DNA of 64,000 nt from Acidobacterium capsulatum ATCC 51196 (lineage in GTDB: Bacteria > Acidobacteriota > Terriglobia > Terriglobales > Acidobacteriaceae): positions 992,001-1,056,000 of the forward strand of contig NC_012483.1 in NCBI RefSeq assembly GCF_000022565.1, read 5' to 3'. The position numbers and the translations under genes are program-made. Positions 36,888-44,370 of this stretch are shown in pieces. The notes under the pieces were generated by a model. That model worked only from the letters and a program-made list of their open reading frames with translations, was not told the DNA's origin and did not search any database. The number at the start of each line of letters is the position of its first letter. Position 1 is the first letter of the stretch.

Positions 36888-37535
36888 TTACTGCGTCAGC
36901 GGTCCATCCAGGGTGAGATCAATCTTCACGTCCTTGGCCTCTTTCATAAACATCATCGTAGGGTCCTTCATACCCCATTCAACATAGGGAACGACGAAGC
37001 TACCCTTTGCCACACATTGATCGCCATTGATGGTAACTGTCATGGGAACAACAATGGAATGCGGCTTGCCGATCAACGTGAACATTCCATGCACCTCGAT
37101 TGAAGATTCTCCTGCGTCTTTGAGGATTCCGGTGAACTGGGTGGGCGCAAAGGTGATTGCCGGAAACTTGCTGGCGTGTAGTTCGTCGCCTTTCATCTTC
37201 TTGTCGCGTGCACTGTTTCCGCTATTGCCGCTAGCAGCTTCCACCGCAATCAAGCCACTCATGGCGCCAGTTTTGCGATCAAAGCGGATATCTCCACTGC
37301 TGACTTTGAAGAAACCGTTGACCTCGTGGAATCCTCCCAGCGAGAACTGCACCTGGCTCTTTGCCGGATCAATCTTCAAGCTAGTTTGCGCCATGGCCGC
37401 GCCACACGTCGCACCCACTAGAACAAGCGCGATCAAGGCACCATGAGTGATGCGTAAAACACTCCGGGAAAGTCGAAGGCTACCCCGAACACCGCGGCAA
37501 GGCTTTGCCGCGAAGGCTGCGAATTCAAGAAACAT
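36888..37535 (-). CDS. YceI-family periplasmic lipid-binding-like protein
   Basis: About 215 residues from ATG 37535 (MFLEFAAF), which has GGAG seven bases upstream; the frame is open further upstream without a good start signal. An atypically long signal region (SVLRITHGALIALVLVGATC to AMAQ) precedes the YceI lipocalin-like barrel: SQVQFSLGGFHEVNGFFKVS, ELHASKFPAITFAPTQFTG, LIGKPHSIVVPMTVTING and VVPYVEWGMKDPTMMF. YceI proteins bind polyisoprenoid or amphiphilic ligands in the periplasm. The adjacent divergent operon starts with a polyprenyl diphosphate synthase, which makes an isoprenoid link conceivable but unproven. Confidence 0.9.
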   Translation of the reverse strand: MFLEFAAFAAKPCRGVRGSLRLSRSVLRITHGALIALVLVGATCGAAMAQTSLKIDPAKSQVQFSLGGFHEVNGFFKVSSGDIRFDRKTGAMSGLIAVEAASGNSGNSARDKKMKGDELHASKFPAITFAPTQFTGILKDAGESSIEVHGMFTLIGKPHSIVVPMTVTINGDQCVAKGSFVVPYVEWGMKDPTMMFMKEAKDVKIDLTLDGPLTQ

Positions 37536-37902
37536 TGCACTCTCCGGCCCCTGCAATTGCGAACAGAGGCATTCTGCCTTCATCTGACGCCGACCACGTC
37601 TTCCGGTCAATCCGAACGGCCCTCAATGAATACATTGTCATGTGGCAAAGGATAGAAATTGCTCTTGTTGCTGGCTTCTGGTTAGATCAACGCATGGACA
37701 ACTTGTAAGACAAGCGTCATTATTCCGTCATCTTACGCGGAACGGTACATGATTCACTAGGAGTCAGGTAGAGGCCCCATAAAAGACCGCCCAAGGCGGC
37801 AAAGCAATAGAGCCTACCGCATGGATCGGCCGCAGAGCGGGTCATGGAATTTATGAGCGAAGCCAGCGAACCGAATTCAGTCAACCGGACACTGAAATAT
37901 TC
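37536..37902. other. Divergent intergenic region before the CcoN-like operon
   Basis: This 367-base gap between divergent genes contains no gene. It has a short palindrome CTTGT-AAG-ACAAG (37702-37714) and a CCGCC-CAA-GGCGG hairpin (37787-37799). Both may be regulatory. It must carry promoters for yceI and the polyprenyl synthase operon, but I cannot name the elements with confidence. Confidence 0.35.
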
Positions 37903-38826
37903 ATGACAGTCGCTGTTCCCGCATCGATCGCATTACGGTTGAGAGATCTCTACCGCAGCTCCTGCAGCCCTAAAGCCGATACCGAATCCCGCCTGGCTGG
38001 CGCACTTCAGGAAGTGTTGCAGCACCCGGGCAACATGATCCGAGCAGAGCTGGCATTCCGGCTTGGGCGCTCTTACGATTTGCCCGGCGCATGCAGCGAG
38101 CACCTTGCTATCGCCGTCGAGTACTTCCATACCGCATCACTTCTCTTCGATGATCTGCCATGCATGGATGACGCAACACTGCGTCGAGGCGCTGCATGCA
38201 TACACCACACCTACGGAGAAGGCGCGGCTATTTTGACTGCGCTTGCTCTCGTCAACCATGCCTATGGTTTGCTTTGGAAAGGGGTCGCTCACTCTTCGGC
38301 CGAGGCCCGCACTCGTACATTGGAGTATGTGGAGCATCAACTGGGCCTGGCAGGACTATTGAATGGCCAGAGTCGAGATCTGCACATGCGTGAGGCCTCC
38401 AGGCAGCCGCGTATCTACCAGCAAATCGCCATCGGAAAAACCGTCTCGCTCATTCGAATGGCTCTCGTCGTGCCGGCCATCGCTGGCGGAGCAGGCGAAT
38501 ATGAGCAGTGCCTGTTGGATCGTCTTGCCATCGCCTGGGGCCTCAGCTACCAGATTCTGGATGACCTCAAGGATGTACTGCACACCGCGAAGGACAGCGG
38601 TAAGACAGCATCTCGCGATGAGAAATTGCAGCGTCCAAACCTTGCGCTGACAATCGGCGTGGAAGCGTCTCTGCGCAGAGTACAGCGCCTGGTCAACATC
38701 AGCGACCGGCTACTCGCCAGAATCTTCAGGCAGCAGAGCCGTTTGCTGTTTTTGCATGAGACACTTGATCGCTTTCGCCATGAGATGGCCGCGATCGTAC
38801 CGGGAGCCACGGAAGTCAGTCTATGA
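37903..38826 (+). CDS. Polyprenyl (farnesyl or geranylgeranyl type) diphosphate synthase
   Basis: A 307-residue cytoplasmic enzyme. The first aspartate-rich motif is LLFDDLPCMDDATLRRG, with the DDx4D spacing seen in bacterial FPP and GGPP synthases. The second motif is SYQILDDLKDV. Arg and Lys pyrophosphate contacts are present around ATLRRG and IAIGKTVSLI. It condenses isopentenyl diphosphate with allylic diphosphates; chain length cannot be read with confidence. It is the first gene of a six-gene operon with overlapping ends: its stop shares ATGA with the ABC permease. No isoprenoid pathway genes are nearby, so a dedicated prenyl donor for this operon's product (lipid, quinone or heme) is possible. 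Confidence 0.9.
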   Translation: MTVAVPASIALRLRDLYRSSCSPKADTESRLAGALQEVLQHPGNMIRAELAFRLGRSYDLPGACSEHLAIAVEYFHTASLLFDDLPCMDDATLRRGAACIHHTYGEGAAILTALALVNHAYGLLWKGVAHSSAEARTRTLEYVEHQLGLAGLLNGQSRDLHMREASRQPRIYQQIAIGKTVSLIRMALVVPAIAGGAGEYEQCLLDRLAIAWGLSYQILDDLKDVLHTAKDSGKTASRDEKLQRPNLALTIGVEASLRRVQRLVNISDRLLARIFRQQSRLLFLHETLDRFRHEMAAIVPGATEVSL

Positions 38827-39935
38827 TCTTTTTCAAACTGATCATCACCAACCTCAGCCGTCATCGTGTGCGTACAGCTATCAGCATTGCAGGCATCGCA
38901 TTCAGTGTGGCGGCGATGTTGACGGTGGTGACCATCCTGCAAGGCGCAGTGGCCATGTTCTCGGGGCTGCTCTCAGCGAATAGCCAGATTGTTGTGTTTG
39001 AAAAGAATGTCTCCGATCTTTTCTTCAGCAACGTGCCCGATTCCGCAGTGCACCAGATCCAATCCTGGAGCATTGTCGATCACGCCAATCCAGTGCTCTT
39101 CGGGGTGGTGGCCAGCACCGATCATCCCATCATCACCTGCTTCGGAGTAACGGCCGACGACGCTCGCCTTCGCGACTCCACCTGGGTCGCTGGCCGACCA
39201 CAAAGTTTTGCTTCAGTGCCCAATGGCGTACTGCTAGGCCAGCGCGCCTCAGACTTTCTCCATGCGAGGTTGGGCTCGCAAGTGGCAATTGGCCATGGAA
39301 CCTTCACCGTCATCGGAATCATTCGTCTAAAGAATGGCTTTGAAGATGGGGGTGTCTTCATGCCTCTTCGCATGGCGCAACAGTTCTTCCACAAGCAGAA
39401 TGCGTCCTCGGTCATTACTGTAAAGCTCCACAACCGAAAGGACGCAGCGCAGTTCAAGCAGATGATTGCGCAGCATTTTCCTACCCTGGTTGCGCTCAAG
39501 GATCAGGAGTTCGATCACACCTATTCGCAATTCAAAATCCTTAAAGCCACCGCCTGGGCTGTGGGCATATGCGGACTACTGTTGGGCGGCCTGGGCGTGG
39601 CGAACACGATGATCATGTCTGTCTTCACGCGCATTCGTGAAATCGCCATCCTTCGCGTGAACGGGTTTTCCAACGGACAGATTGCCGCGATGATTTTTGG
39701 CGAATCAGGCTTCGTCTCGATTCTGGGCGCTGTCGCCGGTCTTTTGCTGGGCATCGCCACGATCTTTCTACTCAAAATGATTCCAGCCCTGCATGGCTAT
39801 ATCGATTCGCATTTGCAACCGTGGGTGATGCTGATTGTTGTCGTGCTGGCCTTCCTTACTGGAATAGCTGGCGCTCTGTATCCGGCGGTCTATGCCATGC
39901 GAGTCCGGGCAGTGGAGGCATTGCGCTTTGAATAA
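38823..39935 (+). CDS. ABC transporter permease, MacB/FtsX type
   Basis: A 370-residue membrane protein. It has one TM near the N terminus (RTAISIAGIAFSVAAMLTVV), a periplasmic MacB_PCD-like domain (about 45-235), and three C-terminal TM helices of the FtsX fold, with VANTMIMSVFTRIREIAILR as the coupling region. The start overlaps the preceding stop (ATGA), and the end overlaps the ATPase gene by eight bases. It forms a transporter with that ATPase, of the mechanotransmission type used for lipoprotein sorting, efflux or cell division. Homodimer formation is expected, since only one permease is encoded. The substrate is unknown; context points to a lipid or to an assembly step for the CcoN-like complex. 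Confidence 0.9.
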   Translation: MIFFKLIITNLSRHRVRTAISIAGIAFSVAAMLTVVTILQGAVAMFSGLLSANSQIVVFEKNVSDLFFSNVPDSAVHQIQSWSIVDHANPVLFGVVASTDHPIITCFGVTADDARLRDSTWVAGRPQSFASVPNGVLLGQRASDFLHARLGSQVAIGHGTFTVIGIIRLKNGFEDGGVFMPLRMAQQFFHKQNASSVITVKLHNRKDAAQFKQMIAQHFPTLVALKDQEFDHTYSQFKILKATAWAVGICGLLLGGLGVANTMIMSVFTRIREIAILRVNGFSNGQIAAMIFGESGFVSILGAVAGLLLGIATIFLLKMIPALHGYIDSHLQPWVMLIVVVLAFLTGIAGALYPAVYAMRVRAVEALRFE

Positions 39936-40629
39936 TGAAAGCAGTTGTCCCATCCTCATTGCTGAAGATGTCAGAAAGAGCTACGAAAACGACGCCATCC
40001 GCGTGCTCAATGGAGTGAACTTTGCGGTGCATCGAGGGCAGACCGTGGCCCTCTGCGGGCCTTCCGGCTGCGGCAAAAGCACATTGCTGCATCTTATGGG
40101 GGCGCTCGATGAGCCCACCACCGGCCGAATCTCCGTAAATGGGCAATGGTTGCAACGAGGGCGATCCACCCTGCACCTGCTGCGGCACCAGGTAGGCTTC
40201 GTCTTTCAACTGCATCATCTGATTCCAGGACTGACGCTTGAGGAGAATTGTCTCATCCCGGCCGTTGCCGCCGGAACTTCGCATGCTGACGCGCGGCAAA
40301 GATTACTGCAGCTTGCAGAGCGCACAGGGATTGCGCATCGCCTGAAGCAACCCATTCAAAAACTGTCAGGAGGAGAGCGCCAGCGTACCGCCCTCTGCCG
40401 GGCGCTGATGAACCGGCCCGGAATTCTGCTCGCGGATGAGCCGACTGGCGCACTCGATGAGAAAACAAGCGCGCAGATTTTTTCTCTTCTGATGGAGCTG
40501 GCTCAGACGGAAGAAATCACTCTCGTGATGGCAACGCACGACCGCAGTCTAGCTCGGCAATGCGACAGACTGGTCGAAATGCGTGACGGAACAGTTGTAG
40601 AGACCTCAGTTTCTAGCGAGGCAAAGTGA
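39928..40629 (+). CDS. ABC transporter ATP-binding protein (LolD/MacB-like)
   Basis: About 233 residues from TTG 39928, which has GGAGG nine bases upstream; the longer frame overlaps the permease. Walker A is GPSGCGKST, the signature is LSGGERQR, Walker B is GILLADEPTGALDE, and the H-loop is VMATHDRS. This is the cytoplasmic motor for the permease encoded directly upstream. Its stop overlaps the next start (GTGA), which indicates translational coupling with the CcoN-like gene. Confidence 0.93.
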   Translation: MNNESSCPILIAEDVRKSYENDAIRVLNGVNFAVHRGQTVALCGPSGCGKSTLLHLMGALDEPTTGRISVNGQWLQRGRSTLHLLRHQVGFVFQLHHLIPGLTLEENCLIPAVAAGTSHADARQRLLQLAERTGIAHRLKQPIQKLSGGERQRTALCRALMNRPGILLADEPTGALDEKTSAQIFSLLMELAQTEEITLVMATHDRSLARQCDRLVEMRDGTVVETSVSSEAK

Positions 40630-41990
40630 GCAGTGCTCTTCGAGACGATACCTTTGAGGATGCGGCCGCACCGGATCGATCTGTGATATGTCATGCAGCG
40701 TGGCACGGCCTTGCATGGCTCGCGGTGGCAAACCTGATTGGCGTCTGGCTGGCAATCCTATTGCTGGCTCCATCCGCGGGAAATCTCATTGCGCCTTTGA
40801 GCTATGGGCGCTGGATGCCCGTGCATCTTGATCTGCAACTCTACGGTTGGATCAGTCTTCCGTTAATTGGCTGGCTACTACGCGCCTACCGTGCCGATAG
40901 CGGCCAACTGGCTCACTGGAGCAAGGTTGCAATTTTCCTCTGGTCGCTGGCTCTCATGCTTGGGAGTATTTCCTGGCTGAGCGGTCACTCCAGTGGGAAA
41001 CTGTTTCTCGACTGGACCGGGTACGTGCGGATCTTCTTCCCCGCCACCATTCTTTTCCTCTGGATCATCGTAGTGCTGGCCCTTCTGCGCGACAGATTTT
41101 TCAACCCGAATCTCTCCCGTAAAGAGCTTTACAGCAAGCTTGGGGGAACGGTTCTGCTCTTCATCGTTCCATTCCTGCTCTACTTTGCCAGCAATCCCGA
41201 TGTATATCCCTCCATCAATCCATCTACCGGCGGACCAACTGGGAGCAGCCAACTTGAATCTGTACTCGTCATTGTCGCAATTCTCTTCCTGCTACCCTAC
41301 GGCATTACGCGTCTGAAGGCCGGTAAACCAAAATGGCATCGCACGTGCTGGATTGTCTTCGGACTGGAATCGCTTTTGTGCCTTGCTCTCGGCCGCCACA
41401 ACGCCAGTCAGCACAATCCGGTGCAATACCTGAGCCTTGGAACAGTACTGGTTTGGGCTCCCCTGCTGCCGCTCTATTACCGCGCCTTTATGTGGCCAAC
41501 GAATGCGCGCATATGGCTCCACGCAACATACGTGTGGTGGTCCATGCTACTCGTAACCGGATGGCTCGTCTTTCTGCCTGGAATCCTGGACCGCTTCAAA
41601 TTTACAGACGGGCTCGTCGGGCACTCTCTCATGGCCATGGCAGGATTTGTAACCACTCTTCTGATCCTCGTTCTTGTCGTACTGCTCGAACAAGACGGAG
41701 ATATTTTTCTTTCTACATGGGCCTTCTGGGCCTGGCAGCTCGGCACTTTTCTTTACGTCGTCATCATGTTTTATGCGGGTTGGATTGAAGGCGCCGATCC
41801 TGCTTTCACAATTGTGCCGGGTCCTTTGCGTGATGCAATCTACTGGCTGCGCCTGCTCTTAGGCATTGCCATGACGGCTGCGTCGTTGCAGTGGCTGTGG
41901 CGAAGCACCATCAGTGTACGCACCAACCATAGGATTAGCCGCGATGTTATCCAGATCCATGAAGATGAAATCGCAGGAGTGCTGTCATAA
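40626..41990 (+). CDS. CcoN-like membrane protein (cytochrome oxidase subunit I fold) lacking CuB ligand motifs
   Basis: A 454-residue protein with about 12 predicted TM helices. GTG 40626 overlaps the ATPase stop, with GAGG just upstream. GRWMPVHLDLQLYGW (His67) aligns by eye with the low-spin heme helix of CcoN, and KFTDGLVGHSLMAMAGFV (His323) with the CcoN segment that normally reads G-H-V-H. Here only the first His remains; Leu replaces the second. The CuB motif G-H-N-A-V-G-F and a His-His pair are not visible; the best local match is GRHNASQHNP (His248, His253). So it is a diverged heme-copper oxidase relative that probably does not reduce oxygen in the normal way. The fused cytochrome c gene downstream supports a redox role. 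Heme content is unproven. Confidence 0.75.
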   Translation: MSSALRDDTFEDAAAPDRSVICHAAWHGLAWLAVANLIGVWLAILLLAPSAGNLIAPLSYGRWMPVHLDLQLYGWISLPLIGWLLRAYRADSGQLAHWSKVAIFLWSLALMLGSISWLSGHSSGKLFLDWTGYVRIFFPATILFLWIIVVLALLRDRFFNPNLSRKELYSKLGGTVLLFIVPFLLYFASNPDVYPSINPSTGGPTGSSQLESVLVIVAILFLLPYGITRLKAGKPKWHRTCWIVFGLESLLCLALGRHNASQHNPVQYLSLGTVLVWAPLLPLYYRAFMWPTNARIWLHATYVWWSMLLVTGWLVFLPGILDRFKFTDGLVGHSLMAMAGFVTTLLILVLVVLLEQDGDIFLSTWAFWAWQLGTFLYVVIMFYAGWIEGADPAFTIVPGPLRDAIYWLRLLLGIAMTAASLQWLWRSTISVRTNHRISRDVIQIHEDEIAGVLS

Positions 41991-42403
41991 TGAGGTCACG
42001 GACGCTCATTCTGCTGTATCACTATCTTGCTGGCGCTACAGACACGTGCACTGGACTGCTATTGCTCTTTGCGCCGGCGATGACTCTTCACCTCATGGGC
42101 GTTTCTGCGCTGCCCCACCCACTCTGGTACGTCAGCTATATCGGTGTTTTTGTTCTGTGCGTGGGAGCAAGCTATTTCGCCGTGCTTCGTGGTCCTTTTG
42201 CGCGATCCACCCGCGCCAATTGCTGGCGAACGCAATGGATGATTACCGCTTTAATTCGATCTGGAATCGCTATCTTCCTCATCGCGCAGGTCGCCACCGG
42301 CACCATTGAGATTGCATGGATCACCGTGGCTATGACCGATGGCCTGTATGCCCTGATTCAATGGATCGGACTTCAGAAGAACTGGATTGCCCTTGCCGAA
42401 TAA
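41990..42403 (+). CDS. Small four-helix membrane protein of the CcoN-like operon
   Basis: 137 residues with about four TM helices (LYHYLAGATDTCTGLLLLFA, WYVSYIGVFVLCVGASYFAV, MITALIRSGIAIFLIAQVAT, ITVAMTDGLYALIQWIGL). The start ATG overlaps the previous stop (TAATG). The family is not recognised. Small membrane proteins in oxidase operons commonly help in assembly or stabilise the core subunit; that role is inferred from position only. Its 3' end overlaps the MFS-cytochrome c fusion gene. Confidence 0.8.
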   Translation: MRSRTLILLYHYLAGATDTCTGLLLLFAPAMTLHLMGVSALPHPLWYVSYIGVFVLCVGASYFAVLRGPFARSTRANCWRTQWMITALIRSGIAIFLIAQVATGTIEIAWITVAMTDGLYALIQWIGLQKNWIALAE

Positions 42404-44312
42404 TGCCGCTGCTTCGTCGCCGCAAAGAGCCCGTCTTTTCGACGGATGGCGCGGCATTGCGCTCATCACTGCAACCTATTTTTATTTCCTGATCTTTGCA
42501 CAATTCGGATTTTTGAAGAGACTCGACAGCCTCGGTCTCAGCGACGCACACCTCAAAGCGGTGATGGCGGCAATGGCTATCGGAGGCATTCTTGCCAGCC
42601 TGCTCACACCGCGCTGGCTCAGGCATGTCTCCCCTGGCCTGCGGCTGAAAGCAGCGATGGCAGTCTGCGCCACGGCTGCAGTGCTCACAACTCTTCCCCT
42701 ACAACTTCTCTCATGCCTTGTGCTTGCATTATTTGTGGGCATTGGCCTGGGAGTCCTTACCGTAACTCTGGTCACCCACCTGCCTCTTTGGGTTGGCCCT
42801 AAACATGCGCTCTTCAAAGTTGCACTGGGAACAGGACTCGCATATTTTCTCAGCAACATTCCGGCACTCTTCACCGCGCCGGAGCCAGTGATTGCAGTGG
42901 CCGCAGCCTCGGGAATGGCATTGTGCATTCCTTTGACCCGAGAAGAGCAGCAAGCATCCGCTGCTTCACACCCTTCGGCAAAGCGATGCAACCTGCCTTT
43001 TCTGCTGATGCTCTTCTGGTTCACGGCGCTGGTATGGTTCGACTCCGCAATGTTCTACATCGTGCAGCACGAGCCAACCAAGCAGTCTGGAGCATGGGTC
43101 GGCGCCGCGCACCTGTGGCGCACAGGCTGCATTCACCTTCTGGCGGCGCTTGCCGCGGCCTGGCTGCTCTCTCGCCGTGGACTACCCGCCACATTGCGCT
43201 CAGCATTTGCACTGCTCGCCTGCACGGCTGCCCTGTTATATGGCTCGCATCCCTCAGCCCTGGCAGCCTGGCTTTACCCTGCGGGAATCTCTCTCTATTC
43301 CGTCGCGTTGGTGGCCTACCCTGCTTATCTGCTTGCGGCATTGCCTCAGGACCGCGCCATTCGGGCAGGCTGGCTCTACGCTGTCGCAGGATGGATCGGG
43401 TCTGCGATGGGTATCGGCATGGCGCAACATCTGCACCGTATCCCCTTATGGTTTGTTGCGGTGACAGCAGGACTCTTCCTGCTGCCGCAGCTTCGCCGCC
43501 TTGCGCGTAAATTCTGGCGTGCCACTATTGCTCTACTACTGACGGCAGGCACCTCTGGATTGGTTTACGGAGCGATGCATCTGCTTCATGAGCCTCGTCC
43601 GCAGTTGACCGCTATCGAACGAGGGCGGCAAGTCTACATTGGCGAGGGCTGCATCCACTGTCACTCTCAATATGTGCGCCCCGGCACGCCTGATGTAGCC
43701 ATGTGGGGGCCGGCCAGCGTTCCGGCAATGGTGGAGCAGGAGAAACCACCGCTGATTGGAAACCGGCGTCAGGGGCCAGACCTGAGCAACGTAGGCAGCC
43801 GCCGTTCTCCACTCTGGCTGCGCATTCACCTCATCGATCCCCGCGCAGTCAGTCCGCATTCCATCATGCCTTCGTATGCCTATCTCTTTCGTAGCAGTCG
43901 CGGTAGCGATTTGGTGGATTACCTGACAAGCCTGCGCAGCCCCGGCAGCGCAGCATTCCTGCAGCATCAGCTTCAGACATGGCGTCCAGACGCCAAGACG
44001 GCCCAAGCTGCCGCTGCGCTTGATGGCCACCACCTCTATCAGGAGTACTGTTCCACCTGCCATGCGCCCAACGGCTACGTTCGCCAGCATTGGGGCCGGA
44101 ACTTTGCCGTAGAGCCACCCAATCTTGCAACCGCTCCCTTACAGCATCTACCGCCAGGCATGAGCTCTCAGCAAGAGTTGTTGTCTCTTGAGCGCATCAT
44201 TAAATATGGCATTCCCGGCACCAATATGCCCGGCCACGAGTATCTGTCAGACGCTCAGGTTATTTCGCTCGCGCAGGACCTGACACGTCAGCGTCATTCA
44301 GATGCAAAGTAG
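42387..44312 (+). CDS. Fusion protein: MFS-like transporter domain with CcoO-like and CcoP-like cytochrome c domains
   Basis: 641 residues. Residues about 20-400 form some 12 TM helices with an MFS-like pattern (YFLIFAQFGFLKRLDSLGLS, AVMAAMAIGGILASLLTPRW). After a last helix, two periplasmic heme c domains follow. The first resembles CcoO: GCIHCHSQYVRPGTPDVAMW with C422, C425 and H426, then GPDLSNVGSRRSPLWLRIHL, and Met494 in SIMPSYAYLF as axial ligand. The second resembles CcoP: YCSTCHAPNG with C555, C558 and H559, and Met614 in GTNMPGHEYL. Starts TTG 42387 or TTG 42393 both lie within the previous gene. The fusion suggests electron delivery to the CcoN-like partner coupled to a transporter domain. 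MGIGM (341-345) has the M-x3-M spacing known from MFS copper importers; this is weak evidence. Confidence 0.85.
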   Translation: MPLPNNAAASSPQRARLFDGWRGIALITATYFYFLIFAQFGFLKRLDSLGLSDAHLKAVMAAMAIGGILASLLTPRWLRHVSPGLRLKAAMAVCATAAVLTTLPLQLLSCLVLALFVGIGLGVLTVTLVTHLPLWVGPKHALFKVALGTGLAYFLSNIPALFTAPEPVIAVAAASGMALCIPLTREEQQASAASHPSAKRCNLPFLLMLFWFTALVWFDSAMFYIVQHEPTKQSGAWVGAAHLWRTGCIHLLAALAAAWLLSRRGLPATLRSAFALLACTAALLYGSHPSALAAWLYPAGISLYSVALVAYPAYLLAALPQDRAIRAGWLYAVAGWIGSAMGIGMAQHLHRIPLWFVAVTAGLFLLPQLRRLARKFWRATIALLLTAGTSGLVYGAMHLLHEPRPQLTAIERGRQVYIGEGCIHCHSQYVRPGTPDVAMWGPASVPAMVEQEKPPLIGNRRQGPDLSNVGSRRSPLWLRIHLIDPRAVSPHSIMPSYAYLFRSSRGSDLVDYLTSLRSPGSAAFLQHQLQTWRPDAKTAQAAAALDGHHLYQEYCSTCHAPNGYVRQHWGRNFAVEPPNLATAPLQHLPPGMSSQQELLSLERIIKYGIPGTNMPGHEYLSDAQVISLAQDLTRQRHSDAK

Positions 44313-44370
44313 ATTCCGGCAAGTCTCTCGTCTTTCAACTGCCGAATTGCCAAGGCGCATCAGTGACATC

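Noticed and set aside
38823-40629. Idea that the ABC pair is a heme exporter of the Ccm type
   Set aside because: The permease has the FtsX/MacB_PCD fold with a large periplasmic domain, unlike CcmB or CcmC, and no tryptophan-rich heme motif is present.
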